From Pseudomonadota bacterium (lineage in GTDB: Bacteria; Pseudomonadota; Alphaproteobacteria; Rhizobiales; Hyphomicrobiaceae): DNA of 6,574 nt. Position 1 is the first letter of the stretch. Every line of letters begins with the position of its first letter. Location of the stretch: positions 1 to 6,574 of the forward strand of contig JAKAXS010000168.1 of NCBI GenBank assembly GCA_021816505.1, given 5' to 3'. The notes beneath the pieces were generated by a model, which worked only from the letters and a program-made list of their open reading frames with translations, was not told the DNA's origin and did not search any database. Made by a program: the position numbers and the translations under genes. Positions 5,257-6,574 of this stretch are shown in pieces.

Positions 5257-6574
5257 CTAAACCAACCGGCTCTGCTCCACTGCAGCCTCGATGAAGCTGC
5301 GGAACAGCGGGTGCGGGTCGAACGGGCGTGACTTCAGCTCGGGATGGAACTGCACGCCGATGAACCAAGGGTGGTCCGGGTATTCGACGGTCTCCGGCAG
5401 CAGGCCGTCCGGCGATAGCCCGGCGAATTGCAGGCCGGCTTTTTCCAAGCGCTCGCGATAGGCGGTGTTCACCTCGTAGCGATGGCGATGGCGCTCGGAT
5501 ATGGCGGTGTCGCCGTACACCTGCGCGATGCGGCTGCCTGCCGCCAACTTCGCCGGAAACGCCCCAAGCCGCATCGTGCCGCCCAGATCGCCGCCCTGCC
5601 GGCGCTGCTCCAACTCGTTGCCGCGCATCCACTCGGTCATGAGGCCGACCACAGCTTCTTCCGCCGGCCCAAACTCCGTCGAGCTGGCCTTGGCAACGCC
5701 GGCCAGATTGCGTGCGGCTTCGATGCACGCCATCTGCATGCCGAAGCAGATCCCGAAGTACGGCACCCGCCGCTCGCGTGCGAACTTTGCCGCCAGGATC
5801 TTGCCTTCGGATCCCCGCTCGCCGAACCCGCCGGGAACCAGGATGCCGTGCACGCCTTCAAGGTAGGGCGCGGGGTCCTCGCGCTCGAAGATCTCGCTCT
5901 CGATCCACTCGAACTTGACCTTTACGCGGTTCGCGATGCCGCCATGGACAAGCGCCTCCATCAGCGACTTGTAGGCGTCCTTCAACCCGGTGTACTTGCC
6001 GACGATCGCAATCGTCACCTCGCCCTCGGGCGTGGCGATGTTGCGCGAGATGTTTTCCCACCGCGTGAGGTCGGGCTTCGGCGCACCCGTGATGCCGAAT
6101 GCCTCCAGCACCTCCGTGTCGAGCCCTTCGCGATGATAGGCGAGCGGTACGTCATAGATCGACGCCACGTCGAGCGCCTGGATGACCGCGTCTTCGCGCA
6201 CGTTGCAGAACAGCGCGATCTTCTTGCGCTCCGAGCGCGGGACTTCGCGATCCGAACGGCACAACAGAATGTCGGGCTGAATGCCGATCGAACGCAGCTC
6301 CTTGACGGAGTGCTGCGTCGGCTTCGTCTTCAACTCTCCCGCCGAAGGAATGTACGGCATCAGCGTGAGGTGAATGAATACAGACGAACCGCGCGGCAGT
6401 TCGTTGCCGAGCTGGCGGATCGCCTCGAAGAACGGAAGGCCTTCGATGTCGCCCACCGTGCCGCCGATTTCGACGAGCACGAAGTCGAGCCCCTCGTTGC
6501 CGCTGGTGACGAACGTCTTGATGGCATCCGTCACGTGCGGAATCACCTGCACGGTTCCGCCCAGGAGATCGGAA
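5257..6574 (-). CDS. pyrG: CTP synthase, C-terminal 438 residues (N-terminus outside the window)
   Basis: CTP synthase makes CTP from UTP with ATP and glutamine, the last step of pyrimidine nucleotide synthesis. The frame is open to the window edge and the visible chain starts SDLLGGTVQVIPHVT, so about the first 100 residues, including the ATP-binding P-loop, are missing. The codon at 6550-6552 is GTG, a valine within that block and not a start. The synthase domain shows EIGGTVGDIEGLPFFEAIRQ (28-47, counting that GTG as residue 1) and KTKPTQHSVKELRSIGIQPD (75-94). The class I glutamine amidotransferase domain starts near residue 189 and has VPGGFGERGSEGK, GICFGMQ with nucleophile Cys269 (5746-5748), and GVQFHPE with His403 and Glu405. 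All expected residues in the visible part are present and there is no frameshift. Confidence 0.97.
   Translation of the reverse strand, partial: SDLLGGTVQVIPHVTDAIKTFVTSGNEGLDFVLVEIGGTVGDIEGLPFFEAIRQLGNELPRGSSVFIHLTLMPYIPSAGELKTKPTQHSVKELRSIGIQPDILLCRSDREVPRSERKKIALFCNVREDAVIQALDVASIYDVPLAYHREGLDTEVLEAFGITGAPKPDLTRWENISRNIATPEGEVTIAIVGKYTGLKDAYKSLMEALVHGGIANRVKVKFEWIESEIFEREDPAPYLEGVHGILVPGGFGERGSEGKILAAKFARERRVPYFGICFGMQMACIEAARNLAGVAKASSTEFGPAEEAVVGLMTEWMRGNELEQRRQGGDLGGTMRLGAFPAKLAAGSRIAQVYGDTAISERHRHRYEVNTAYRERLEKAGLQFAGLSPDGLLPETVEYPDHPWFIGVQFHPELKSRPFDPHPLFRSFIEAAVEQSRLV

Noticed and set aside
6550..6552. GTG as the start codon of pyrG
   Set aside because: It lies inside the conserved GGTVQVIPH block and the frame continues to the window edge, so the gene is truncated by the window and does not start there.

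Overview
The window looks like chromosomal DNA of an alphaproteobacterium, most likely of the order Hyphomicrobiales. Three things point there: the fairly GC-rich coding DNA, pyrG and kdsA close together on one strand, and a single-domain response regulator of a type common in that class, behind what looks like an EcfG-type promoter. This placement is inference; no rRNA or other phylogenetic marker is present.

Layout. Bases 1-367 hold no supported gene. They contain a G-rich tandem repeat (44-66), a rho-independent terminator for something upstream of the window (105-139), and the leader of the first gene. Bases 368-3147 carry two FadL/OmpP1-family outer membrane transporter genes in tandem on the + strand. 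They are clear paralogs, separated by a strong terminator (1695-1726) and a 158-base region with several dyads, so they are probably transcribed separately. The second FadL gene meets kdsA (3150-4010, - strand) tail to tail with two bases between the stop codons, and one 12-bp hairpin covers the junction. A 271-base divergent promoter region follows. It holds a 7-bp dyad and a GGAAC-N16-AGTT element, and it leads to a small response regulator gene (4282-4647, + strand). That gene meets a Uma2-family (PD-(D/E)XK nuclease-like) gene (4644-5192, - strand) tail to tail, and both stop codons lie in one palindromic CTAG. The window ends inside pyrG (CTP synthase, - strand), which lacks its N-terminal part here.

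How the genes relate. pyrG makes CTP. CTP is a substrate for activating Kdo, and kdsA makes the Kdo precursor Kdo-8-phosphate, so both serve the lipopolysaccharide outer membrane in which the two FadL porins sit. In many alphaproteobacteria pyrG and kdsA are direct neighbours; here the regulator and the Uma2 gene lie between them. I found no undescribed multi-gene system, defence island, CRISPR array or insertion sequence. The most interesting items are the possible stress-sigma-factor control of the orphan response regulator, the two very tight convergent junctions, and the dyad-rich region before the second FadL gene.
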